Assembly (NCBI GenBank): GCA_023261915.1
Contig: JALRFT010000248.1
Span: 1-14,118 of the forward strand
Length of the DNA: 14,118 bases
From: Acidimicrobiales bacterium
GTDB taxonomy: Bacteria; Actinomycetota; Acidimicrobiia; Acidimicrobiales; Acidimicrobilacustridaceae
Reading direction: 5' to 3'
Positions 7,054 through 14,118 of this stretch are shown in pieces (the stretch's first letter is position 1; every line of letters begins with the position of its first letter). The notes beneath the pieces were generated by a model, which saw only the letters and a program-made list of their open reading frames with translations, was not told the DNA's origin and searched no databases. A program made the position numbers and the translations under genes.

Positions 7054-9174
7054 TCACGGCTCTCTTCGGTTCGACCGGTTCAACTGTTGGGTCCGGGCCC
7101 GGGCACTCCCCACCTGCCGGAGGATGGCGGCCGCCGACGGGGTACCAGCCAGCTCGGAAAAGGGCACGGGCAGCCGTGTCACCCAGTTGGGCCTTGTGGC
7201 TGGGGTACCCGGAATGTTCTGTGGTTCCAGGGAGCCCACGAGATCGTCGAGCGAGACCATCACCGCTGCAGCCTCGCTCGCAGCCAACGCAGTGAGGAAG
7301 GCCCCGAGTAGAGGATGGGGATGCACACCGCTCTCGTCGTCCTCCCCGTCGCCACCAGGCCCATCGGGCAACCCGACCACTCCGAGTAGTGCACTGAGTG
7401 CCTCCACCTGTCGCCCCCGCGCACGGTGCTGGTCGGCAGCGTGGCGGACATCGAGCACTCCCGCATCCCGACGCTCGGTGATGTCGGTGGCCGAGCACCA
7501 GCCGGCGAATGTCGGGGTGTCATGCGTGTTGAGCGAAGCCAACGCGGTCGGCTGTGGGAGTCCAAAGCCCTCGGCGGCGTCTTCGGGCACCTCGAACTGC
7601 CCGACGTACATCCCGTGTAACCCATGCCGCCGCATCGCTTCGACAATCCCGGGGTCGACGGTCCCGAGATCTTCACCGACGACGGCCGCACCCCCGAAGG
7701 ATGCCTCGATGCACACCACCGCAAGGAGTTCCTCAAGCGGCTGACGGACGTAGACGCCATCAAGGGGATCCATCCCGTCGGGAATCCAGAACAGTCGTTG
7801 GAGGCCCATGACATGGTCGAGCCGTAGGACTCGACTGATCGCCAGATGGGTGGCGAGCGCGGCGGAGAACTCCTCGTGTCCGTCGGCCGAACCTTCACCT
7901 GGCAGCACCGGTGGGAACCCCCAGTCCTGGCCATGGGGAAACATCCGATCTGGTGGCGCCCCCACCGTCACCCCGGAGGCGTACAAACTCTGCTCAGCCC
8001 ACGTGTCAAACCCTTCGGCGTGTGCTCCGATGGCGAGGTCCAGATACAGCGCCTGACGACGCCCCCTGAACCCCGCGTCCAGATCATTGAGTTGGTCGCG
8101 GACCAACCATTGGCTGCAGGCCCAGAAACGAGCATCTGCGTCGTTGGGTTGCGCGGTCAGATGGCCGTCACGGGCCGCCCTCGGCCAGTCGCGCCATCCC
8201 GAGCCGGTGCGTTCCACCTCGGCCCGGAAGCAGCCGTAGCGGACCACCTCAGGGTTCTCGTTGAGAAAGATGTCGAGTTGGCGGCGGAGGTCCTCATCGG
8301 CATCGACCTGTTGAGCGAGGTCGGCGAGCAGTGGACGCATCTGTCGCCACTGTGATCTCCGATCCCACGGCAATCCAGGCTCGAGCGTCACGCCGTTCCC
8401 TGTCGGCACCGTTGTGTCCCTACGTCCGACTCGCTGACGAGCCATCGAGACGTTGATCAGGCTCTCGTCCCAGTGCCGACGACTCACCGGCGAGTAGGGA
8501 CTCGGTTCGAAGGGTTCATCGAGGAACGTCGACAAGAGCGGCAAGGTGCCGACCAGACCGGCCCCAAAGCCACCGGCCCATCGCCCCACGGTGTCGAGGG
8601 CGTCGAGACATACGGCCGTCGACTCACCCTCCCAGCACGACCAGACCGGAGCGAAAACTCCCCAGAGACGTCCTTGGTCGGGCAGAGGAGCGAGTCGCTC
8701 CGGTGCCACGAGTAGCAACGCGTGTTCCGCCCGGTCACCGACGCAAACCATCAGTCCATGCCGCCCAATGGGGACCGGGTCGCCGTCGAGTCGGATGACG
8801 GGCGCACCCGCAGTGGTCTCCACCTGCGTGGGCCACGTGCGATTCGACCACCCGATGTCTTCCACCCGCGGATCGAGGGCCACGGACACTTCAACTTGAT
8901 CCCCGATCTGCACGCCGGGGCCGAGGGCGACAACGACCGGACCCGGAGACCAACTAACGACGACGGGAGGTACGAGTCGCTCCTCGAGTTCACCGAGCAT
9001 CTCAACGGCCGCTCCCACGACCGCGTGTTCACCCTCACCAGGGCAACCGGCAAGAACCCCCGTCACGGCGAGCATGGCGTCGACGCCCGCCACACACTGG
9101 CGCCCGAAGGCATCGCGGTAGGCCGGGATCACCCCGAGACGTTCGGCCACGGAAGTGAGTGACTCGCTGATCAC
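7054..9174 (-). CDS. malQ: 4-alpha-glucanotransferase (amylomaltase, GH77)
   Basis: 706 residues, close to the long MalQ type that carries an N-terminal accessory domain (~1-205). It transfers glucan segments between maltose and maltodextrins in the cytosol. The GH77 barrel starts near GTLPLLSTF (209-217) with the substrate-loop motif PSPYSPVS (224-231). Catalytic residues are all present: nucleophile Asp453 in LRLDHVMGL, acid/base Glu501 in VVGEDLG, and the third carboxylate Asp552 in NTHDTP. Spacings of 48 and 51 are close to the amylomaltase pattern. The start is GTG at 9174, overlapping the stop of the TreS-Mak gene by four bases (GTGA), so translation is probably coupled. The pairing suggests MalQ acts on maltose made by TreS. 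Confidence 0.92.
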   Translation of the reverse strand: MISESLTSVAERLGVIPAYRDAFGRQCVAGVDAMLAVTGVLAGCPGEGEHAVVGAAVEMLGELEERLVPPVVVSWSPGPVVVALGPGVQIGDQVEVSVALDPRVEDIGWSNRTWPTQVETTAGAPVIRLDGDPVPIGRHGLMVCVGDRAEHALLLVAPERLAPLPDQGRLWGVFAPVWSCWEGESTAVCLDALDTVGRWAGGFGAGLVGTLPLLSTFLDEPFEPSPYSPVSRRHWDESLINVSMARQRVGRRDTTVPTGNGVTLEPGLPWDRRSQWRQMRPLLADLAQQVDADEDLRRQLDIFLNENPEVVRYGCFRAEVERTGSGWRDWPRAARDGHLTAQPNDADARFWACSQWLVRDQLNDLDAGFRGRRQALYLDLAIGAHAEGFDTWAEQSLYASGVTVGAPPDRMFPHGQDWGFPPVLPGEGSADGHEEFSAALATHLAISRVLRLDHVMGLQRLFWIPDGMDPLDGVYVRQPLEELLAVVCIEASFGGAAVVGEDLGTVDPGIVEAMRRHGLHGMYVGQFEVPEDAAEGFGLPQPTALASLNTHDTPTFAGWCSATDITERRDAGVLDVRHAADQHRARGRQVEALSALLGVVGLPDGPGGDGEDDESGVHPHPLLGAFLTALAASEAAAVMVSLDDLVGSLEPQNIPGTPATRPNWVTRLPVPFSELAGTPSAAAILRQVGSARARTQQLNRSNRREP

Positions 9175-12100
9175 ACCACGCCACCTCCCACGAGCCGATC
9201 GAGGGCGCGGAGGCCGATGGCGAGATGTCGAGGATCCCGGCGGGCGTGGTGGCCCAGCTCGTAGACCATACGGTCAGCGAGCACCACCGTGAGCAGTCTG
9301 GTGAAGGCCTCCGACTCGTCGGGCACGATCCCTGCGCCGCGAACCGTGGAGCGATAGGAGCGAAGCAGCTCAGCACACACTCGCCACCGCCACACTCCCC
9401 CTACGTTCAGGGCGTCGTCTGCGGCTTCGGCCCGGATGATGCCTCGGGTGACGAGCGCGTCGGCCCCAGCTCCAACGGCGAAGTCGAGGGAGCGCACGAG
9501 CCCGGCCACGTCAACGAGGGCCGGCCGTTTCAGACGTCGCTCACTGAGTGGTCGTGAGGGATCACCCTCGAAATCCAAGAAGATCCAGTCCCGGCCACTG
9601 AGGAGTACCTGCCCGAGGTGCAGGTCCCCATGGACCCGGATCCGCTGCGCAACGAACTGCTCCGATCGCAGAACCTCGTAGCACTCCTCGAGTGCGGCCG
9701 ATCGAGCCACCACGTGATCGACGAGACCGTGCATCTCCGGTGGCAGTTCCCGGCGCACGGCGACCATCTCATCCATGGTGGGCCTGATTCTCGAGCGCAT
9801 CGACTGGTAGAGCGAACGTTGCCAGAGGGCGGTGAACCGCTCGGGGGCAAAGTCAGGCTCGGTCCCCGCCGCCAGACAGAGGTGCAGTTCCCCGAGTCGT
9901 GCCCCCATTCGTGCGGCGCCATCGAGGAACGTGCCGATGTGCTCGTCGAACCCGGCACCGGGATCGACCGGAGTGGACACCAAGGCCTCGAGTGCGGGCG
10001 CGGCAGGAATCGGCCCGTGGGGAGAAGCCATCACAGCTTCAATGAACAGCTCCAGCCGGTCGACTGTGTAATGCCACGCATCGCCCTCGTTGGGAACGTG
10101 AACGGTGGCCATGGCGATCGTCCGAGGGGCCGACACCATCGGGTGCCCCCCGTCCGACGCAGCCACGTACTCGAGCGCTCCGAGAACCGCTGGAGCGTTC
10201 GGGAACCCGGCGTCGGTGAGGTATCGGGACAGCTCGTAATCGGGGTTCGTGCCCGCTTGCGCCCGTCGAAACACCTTCAGCACAAAATGATGACCGTAAG
10301 TCCGCAACGAATTGCTGTGCTCCCCCTCGATCCTCTCCGCGGGAAGATCCGGCCCCTCGGAGAGCATGCGGCGAAACGCTGTCGTCGCGCTGGCGCGGAC
10401 CTCACCGCCGGTGGTGGAACGGAAGCGTCGTCGGTGGGCGAAAAGATCGGGAAGCTGAGCGACGAGGGCGTCGTCAGCGAGTACGTCGGCAAGCAGCATG
10501 CGCTTGCCCGTGGCGGTCACGTCGAGCCACGCCAGTGCCGTGTCCGGACGGTCGAGAAGAATCGCCACCGAATCATCAGCGGCTTTGACCACGAGGGGGA
10601 CCACATAGGTGTCCGATTCACCCGTCTGGTAGTCCACCTCGACGAGACACAGCCACACGTCAGGGTTGCGACCCGTGTCGAGCGGGACGACGTCTTCGAC
10701 CCGTACGGCGGTGATCAGCCGACCACGCCCGGCAAACCATCGTGCCCGGCTGAGCAGTTGGGGCATGATCCGCGAGAGCTCTTCCTGGCCGCGGCTGGTG
10801 AAGAGCTCTTGCCATGAGGCGCGGACGGTGGCGACCGGCAGGACGGAAGGTCCCGAAGGTGCGACGGGGACCGCTGCTGGCTGCGGGTCGAGTCGGAACC
10901 AGTAGAAGCCGTAGGGGGCCAGCGACACATGCCATGGTCCGTCGCCCACCTGGGGGAAGGAGACACCGCCGGACAACTCGACGGGAACCGAACCACGGTG
11001 CGCGGAGAGGTCAAGTGACGTGCTCTGGGCATGACGGGAGAGGTTGGCCACCACCAGAACGTCCTGAACACCATCGGAACGCACGAAGGCAAGAATTCGG
11101 GCGTTCTCCGGATAGATAAAGGAGATCCCTCCCCGACCGAGCACCGGATGCTGACGTCGTACCGCGATGATCCGACGCATCCAGTTCAGCAACGAAGAAG
11201 GATTCCGCAGCTGGGCCTCCACGTTGACGGACTCGTAGTGGTACTCGGGGTCGATCACCACCGGCAGGAAGAGCTGCTGGGGATTCGATGCCGAGAACCC
11301 CGCATTTCGATCGGGGCTCCATTGCATGGGCGTTCGCATGGCATCCCGATCGCCGAGGTAAACGTTGTCCCCCATGCCGATCTCATCGCCGTAGTAGACG
11401 ACAGGGGTTCCCGGCAGAGCGAAGAGCAAACCGTTCAGTAACTCGATCTTGCGACGATCGTTCCCCATGAGCGGTGCCAGCCGACGGCGGATCCCGAGGT
11501 TCACACGCATACGCGGATCCCCTGCATAGGCGCGGTACATGTAGTCCCGCTCCTCATCGGTGACCATCTCAAGGGTCAACTCGTCATGATTGCGGAGGAA
11601 CAGTGCCCACTGACTGCCCTCGGGGATCGTCGGCGTCTGGGACAGGATGTCGATCACCGGATGTCGATCTTCCATGCGCACAGACATGTACAGGCGGGGC
11701 ATGAGGGGGAAGTGGAACGCCATGTGGCACTCATCGCCGTCCCCGAAGTACGCAACCGCATCCTCAGGCCATTGATTGGCCTCGGCCAGAAGCATCCGGT
11801 CGGGAAAGTTCGCGTCAACGTGAGCCCGTAGCCCTCGCAGGAACGCATGGGTTTCAGGCAGGTTCTCCCCATCGGTCCCATCACGTTCGAACAGGTAGGG
11901 GACGGCATCGAGACGAACCCCGTCCACGCCCATCGCCAGCCACCGGTCAATGACCCGGAGCATCATCTGGCGAACCTCAGGGTTGTCGTAGTTCAGGTCA
12001 GGTTGATGGGAAAAGAAGCGGTGGAAATAGTACGAACCGGCCACCGGGTCCCACGCCCAGTTCGAGGTCTCGAAGTCCTCGAAGATGACCCTTGCCTCGG

Positions 12101-12527
12101 GGTAGCGATCGGGTGTGTCCGACCAGACGTAGAAGTTCCTCCAACGGCTCCCCGGGGCGGCGCGGCGGGCCCGTTGGAACCACGGGTGTGCGTCACTCGT
12201 GTGGTTGAGGACGAGTTCGGTGATCACCCGCAGGCCCCGGGCATGGGCGGCTCGCAGAAACACCCGGAAGTGGTGCAGCGTCCCGTAGGCAGGATTGATG
12301 CCGCCGTAGTCAGCAATGTCGTACCCGTCATCTCGGAGGGGAGAGGGATAAAACGGCAGAAGCCAGACCGCGGTCACCCCAAGATCCACGAGATGATCGA
12401 GTCGCGCCGTCAGGCCGGGGAAGTCCCCCACACCGTCGGCGTCGGAGTCACCGAAGCTCCGGACGTGCACTTGGTAGATAACCGCGTCGCGATACCACTC
12501 GGGATCCTGGCGGTGCTCGCTCACCAC
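9171..12527 (-). CDS. treS: Bifunctional trehalose synthase (GH13) / maltokinase fusion
   Basis: 1118 residues, two enzymes in one chain. Residues ~10-550 are trehalose synthase (maltose alpha-D-glucosyltransferase, isomerising maltose and trehalose): N-terminal DPEWYRDAVIYQVHVRSF, GH13 nucleophile Asp207 (GVRLDAVPYL), acid/base Glu249 (LLAEANQW) and Asp315 (RNHDELTLE). The 42-residue gap between the first two equals that in mycobacterial TreS. After a Pro/Ala/Val linker (~550-570) comes maltokinase, which makes maltose-1-phosphate with ATP: N-cap motif RARWFAGRGR around Trp597, kinase-like loop VHGDLHLGQ with Asp968, and DFEGDP with Asp985. GTG starts at 12527 and 12524 are both possible; neither has a clean Shine-Dalgarno. 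The upstream YhhN gene ends 40 bases before. Soluble and cytosolic. Such fusions are known in many bacteria; here it feeds the coupled malQ. Confidence 0.95.
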   Translation of the reverse strand: MVSEHRQDPEWYRDAVIYQVHVRSFGDSDADGVGDFPGLTARLDHLVDLGVTAVWLLPFYPSPLRDDGYDIADYGGINPAYGTLHHFRVFLRAAHARGLRVITELVLNHTSDAHPWFQRARRAAPGSRWRNFYVWSDTPDRYPEARVIFEDFETSNWAWDPVAGSYYFHRFFSHQPDLNYDNPEVRQMMLRVIDRWLAMGVDGVRLDAVPYLFERDGTDGENLPETHAFLRGLRAHVDANFPDRMLLAEANQWPEDAVAYFGDGDECHMAFHFPLMPRLYMSVRMEDRHPVIDILSQTPTIPEGSQWALFLRNHDELTLEMVTDEERDYMYRAYAGDPRMRVNLGIRRRLAPLMGNDRRKIELLNGLLFALPGTPVVYYGDEIGMGDNVYLGDRDAMRTPMQWSPDRNAGFSASNPQQLFLPVVIDPEYHYESVNVEAQLRNPSSLLNWMRRIIAVRRQHPVLGRGGISFIYPENARILAFVRSDGVQDVLVVANLSRHAQSTSLDLSAHRGSVPVELSGGVSFPQVGDGPWHVSLAPYGFYWFRLDPQPAAVPVAPSGPSVLPVATVRASWQELFTSRGQEELSRIMPQLLSRARWFAGRGRLITAVRVEDVVPLDTGRNPDVWLCLVEVDYQTGESDTYVVPLVVKAADDSVAILLDRPDTALAWLDVTATGKRMLLADVLADDALVAQLPDLFAHRRRFRSTTGGEVRASATTAFRRMLSEGPDLPAERIEGEHSNSLRTYGHHFVLKVFRRAQAGTNPDYELSRYLTDAGFPNAPAVLGALEYVAASDGGHPMVSAPRTIAMATVHVPNEGDAWHYTVDRLELFIEAVMASPHGPIPAAPALEALVSTPVDPGAGFDEHIGTFLDGAARMGARLGELHLCLAAGTEPDFAPERFTALWQRSLYQSMRSRIRPTMDEMVAVRRELPPEMHGLVDHVVARSAALEECYEVLRSEQFVAQRIRVHGDLHLGQVLLSGRDWIFLDFEGDPSRPLSERRLKRPALVDVAGLVRSLDFAVGAGADALVTRGIIRAEAADDALNVGGVWRWRVCAELLRSYRSTVRGAGIVPDESEAFTRLLTVVLADRMVYELGHHARRDPRHLAIGLRALDRLVGGGVV

Positions 12528-12567
12528 CTCAGTGTGGCGGGGGGTTCACCAATCCGGAACCTTGCGG

Positions 12568-13227
12568 TCACCAATTGATCAGCGACAGCACCAACAAGGC
12601 TTGAGCGAGGTGGTAGGTGACCATCACCACGAGGTGGGCACCGGGACGAGGACGGACGAATTCGTTCGAAGCGAGGACGCTGTCAGACACGCAGAAGAGG
12701 ACGGCACCAGCGATGGCGAGGGGTCGCTGGGTTGCGAAGGCCACGACCATCATGCCCAGAATCACCGTCAGATACACCGTCACCGGAACAATGAGAGCGG
12801 CCGCGTTTCGCTGAACCCCAGCGAGCACATGACGCCCGATGGTCATCACGCCAACGGCAGCAACGAGCAGACCGACTAGGAGCCACGCCACGGAGAGGCC
12901 GCCGGTCGCGCCGGCGAGGAGCACCAGTCCGGGGATGTAGGCGAGGTGGGCAATCAGGAACGAGGCGAGCCCGAAGGCGAACAGGCGTTGGCGGGCGGGC
13001 AGCATCAACAACACGTCGCCACCGAGGGAGAACAGGAGTGCGATGACGAACAAGGTGCGTGCCGCTGTGTCCGCTGGCTCGACGAGCACGGCCACGGCGA
13101 CGAGACCGATCGTGGTCAGCGGCTTGGCGAAGTACTCAAGCCTCTTGTTCCCGGCGGCCACCGCCAACCAGTCCACGGCCGCGATCACCGCCGTCAGTGC
13201 CAGCACGAGAGCGGCGGTCGCCGTCAC
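12568..13227 (-). CDS. YhhN/TMEM86-family membrane protein, putative lysoplasmalogenase
   Basis: 219 residues, almost entirely hydrophobic, with about eight transmembrane helices, the normal size for the YhhN family. Conserved family features are visible: FAKPLTT (33-39), SLGGDVLLML (67-76, Asp71), an AHLAY segment (93-97), CVSDSVLAS (179-187, Asp182) and a C-terminal TYHLAQALL. Characterised relatives hydrolyse the vinyl ether of lysoplasmalogens, with conserved aspartates implicated; bacterial substrates are poorly known, so the activity here is tentative. The GTG start at 13227 overlaps the oxidoreductase stop by four bases (GTGA), which fixes the start and implies translational coupling. 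Its placement between an oxidoreductase and trehalose genes does not explain its role. Confidence 0.85.
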   Translation of the reverse strand: MTATAALVLALTAVIAAVDWLAVAAGNKRLEYFAKPLTTIGLVAVAVLVEPADTAARTLFVIALLFSLGGDVLLMLPARQRLFAFGLASFLIAHLAYIPGLVLLAGATGGLSVAWLLVGLLVAAVGVMTIGRHVLAGVQRNAAALIVPVTVYLTVILGMMVVAFATQRPLAIAGAVLFCVSDSVLASNEFVRPRPGAHLVVMVTYHLAQALLVLSLINW

Positions 13228-13991
13228 AGTTCCCTCGCTGCGGCCACGGCATCAGAAAACGGCGCACTAGCAGTGACACGCTCACGCATCAACGCCACAT
13301 GGCGGGGCCGGTTGATCCCCAAGACGCCCACGAGAACCCCCTCGCGTCCATAGGCCAGCGCCAGACGATCCTCATCGAACGAGCCCGAAACCACCTCGGT
13401 CGTAAGGCCCGGATCGGCAAATCCAAGGAGCTGGATCTTCATGTCGTGCTGATCGGACCAGAACCACGGCACAGGGTCGAACGCCCCGACGTCAGGACCG
13501 AGGAGCAGGCGGCGGGCGGCGGCCTCACCCGAGGCGATGGCGTGGTCCCAATGTTCAACCCGAACGAGTCGGCCGGCTCGCCGGCTCGGCCAGCGCACAA
13601 CGTCGCCGGCAGCAACGACGCCCGGGGCGGCCGAGAGCGTCTCGTCGCAAACCACTCCGTCATCAATGTTGAGACCCGCCTGCGACAGCCAACCGGTGGC
13701 GGGCCGGACACCAATCCCGACGACAACCCGGTCGGCGTGGACTAACGACCCGTCTCCAAGGTGGGCCAGTACCCCGCCGTCATCGGTCGCCGCCAGCGAT
13801 GAAACCCCGATCCCCAGACGCAGGTCAACCCCATGAGCGCGATGGGACCGAGCGATGAATGCTCCCACATCGGCGCCGAGCACCCGCTCCAACGGTTGGG
13901 AAAGGGGTTCCACCACCACAACGTCCACCCCCCGCTGTCGGGCTGAGGCCGCGACCTCGAGGCCAATGAACCCGGCACCCACCACGAGCAA
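13224..13991 (-). CDS. FAD/NAD(P)-dependent ferredoxin-reductase-type oxidoreductase, N-terminus lost at a sequence junction
   Basis: What remains is ~255 residues, the C-terminal two thirds of a ferredoxin/rubredoxin reductase that passes electrons from NAD(P)H via FAD to a small iron protein. It begins directly at the NAD(P)-binding Rossmann motif VVGAGFIGLE (3-12). AAGDV (127-131) is the second FAD-contacting motif, and the C-terminal reductase domain carries RVEHW (144-148) and PWFWSDQHD (175-183), both typical of the group. The expected N-terminal FAD-binding half, roughly 130-150 residues with its own GxGxxG, is absent: upstream of 13991 the frame runs five more codons into AT-rich DNA and stops at a TGA (14007-14009). 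The TTG at 13991 is therefore the edge of homology, not a real start. It is cut by a junction and may be intact in the true genome. Confidence 0.82.
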   Translation of the reverse strand: MLVVGAGFIGLEVAASARQRGVDVVVVEPLSQPLERVLGADVGAFIARSHRAHGVDLRLGIGVSSLAATDDGGVLAHLGDGSLVHADRVVVGIGVRPATGWLSQAGLNIDDGVVCDETLSAAPGVVAAGDVVRWPSRRAGRLVRVEHWDHAIASGEAAARRLLLGPDVGAFDPVPWFWSDQHDMKIQLLGFADPGLTTEVVSGSFDEDRLALAYGREGVLVGVLGINRPRHVALMRERVTASAPFSDAVAAAREL

Positions 13992-14028
13992 TTTTGAGAA
14001 CAGGTCTCATGGTATCATCTTCAAAATT
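13990..14028. repeat. Short inverted repeat at the composition junction
   Basis: AATTTTGA (13990-13997) and TCAAAATT (14021-14028) are exact reverse complements separated by 23 bases. The left arm sits on the switch from GC-rich to AT-rich sequence. In AT-rich DNA an 8-bp match can be chance; the position at the breakpoint is the only reason to list it. Confidence 0.4.
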
Positions 14029-14118
14029 AATTAATATTATGTTCCTTTTTTGTTTGTTTGCAAAAAGATTCTTCTCTTCGTAATTGATTCTTAATTTACC
14101 GATTATATTATCAATATT
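13992..14118. other. AT-rich segment foreign to the rest of the window
   Basis: 31 of these 127 bases are G or C (24%), against a clearly GC-rich window up to that point. The change is abrupt, within a few bases of 13992, and coincides with the loss of the oxidoreductase reading frame. No insertion-sequence end, target duplication, tRNA or attachment site can be recognised in the short stretch. It could come from a different, low-GC genome joined during library preparation or assembly, or be the edge of an inserted element continuing outside the window. Confidence 0.85.
13993..14118 (-). CDS. Fragment of an unidentified low-GC coding sequence
   Basis: The minus strand is open for all 42 codons of the AT-rich tail, entering from the window edge. 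It contains NIDNIIGKLRINYEEKNLF and later NFEDDTMRPVLKI, rich in Asn, Ile and Lys as expected of a low-GC genome. Staying open over 42 codons at this base composition is somewhat unlikely by chance, since TAA and TGA would be frequent. The same frame continues past the junction into the GC-rich side down to 13825, but there it is out of phase with the oxidoreductase and meaningless. I do not recognise the protein; start and end are both missing. Confidence 0.4.

Noticed and set aside
6779..7744. 321-codon plus-strand open frame across the mptB-malQ boundary
   Set aside because: Antisense shadow spanning two well-supported genes; low-complexity Ser/Pro/Arg-rich translation with no family resemblance.
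9618..10817. 399-codon plus-strand open frame inside the TreS-Mak gene
   Set aside because: It is antisense to the maltokinase half, has no recognisable domain, and long antisense frames are expected in GC-rich coding DNA.
13825..14010. 61-codon minus-strand frame starting with an ATG in the AT-rich tail
   Set aside because: Its ATG is internal to a frame already open from the window edge, and after the junction it reads the oxidoreductase gene out of phase into an Arg/Gly-rich shadow; it is not an independent gene.
14001..14010. GGTCTC, a type IIS restriction recognition sequence, near the junction, considered as a cloning scar
   Set aside because: A single six-base site is easily expected by chance, and no vector or adapter sequence is recognisable around it.

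Overview
The window is high-GC DNA, apart from its last ~127 bases, with tightly packed genes, GTG starts, 4-base stop/start overlaps and several starts without a Shine-Dalgarno sequence. The gene content fits Actinomycetota: a fused trehalose synthase-maltokinase, an MptB-type polyprenol-phosphomannose mannosyltransferase and an adenosine-kinase-like PfkB kinase. A deep branch such as Acidimicrobiia is my guess; no rRNA is present to test it. I see no tRNA, rRNA, CRISPR array or intact mobile element.

Layout. Left block (1-2493, minus strand): a partial diiron ferritin-like protein lies downstream of a TetR regulator. The TetR gene has a near-consensus promoter overlapped by a 17-bp inverted repeat, a likely autoregulatory operator. 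Upstream of it is a PfkB-family sugar/nucleoside kinase. This kinase is divergent from a plus-strand M1 aminopeptidase N (2570-5170), and both appear to start leaderless. Right block (5215-13991, minus strand): a compact cluster reading, in transcription order, FAD/NAD(P) ferredoxin-reductase-type oxidoreductase (5' truncated), YhhN-family membrane protein, TreS-maltokinase fusion, GH77 4-alpha-glucanotransferase and MptB-like mannosyltransferase. Two of the junctions are GTGA overlaps. The cluster converges on pepN across a 44-base gap.

How they work together. TreS interconverts trehalose and maltose, Mak converts maltose to maltose-1-phosphate with ATP, and MalQ moves glucan segments between maltose and maltodextrins. 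The cluster is therefore a node linking trehalose, maltose and alpha-glucan, with an envelope mannosyltransferase read through behind it. GlgE and GlgB, the usual users of maltose-1-phosphate, are not in the window.

The strongest anomaly is the right edge. At about 13992 the sequence switches from high GC to about 24% GC (31 of 127 bases). The switch removes the N-terminal FAD domain of the oxidoreductase, and the AT-rich tail carries its own open frame. This looks like a chimeric contig end, or less likely a real insertion. I found no convincing undescribed system; most of the window is recognisable housekeeping and carbohydrate metabolism.
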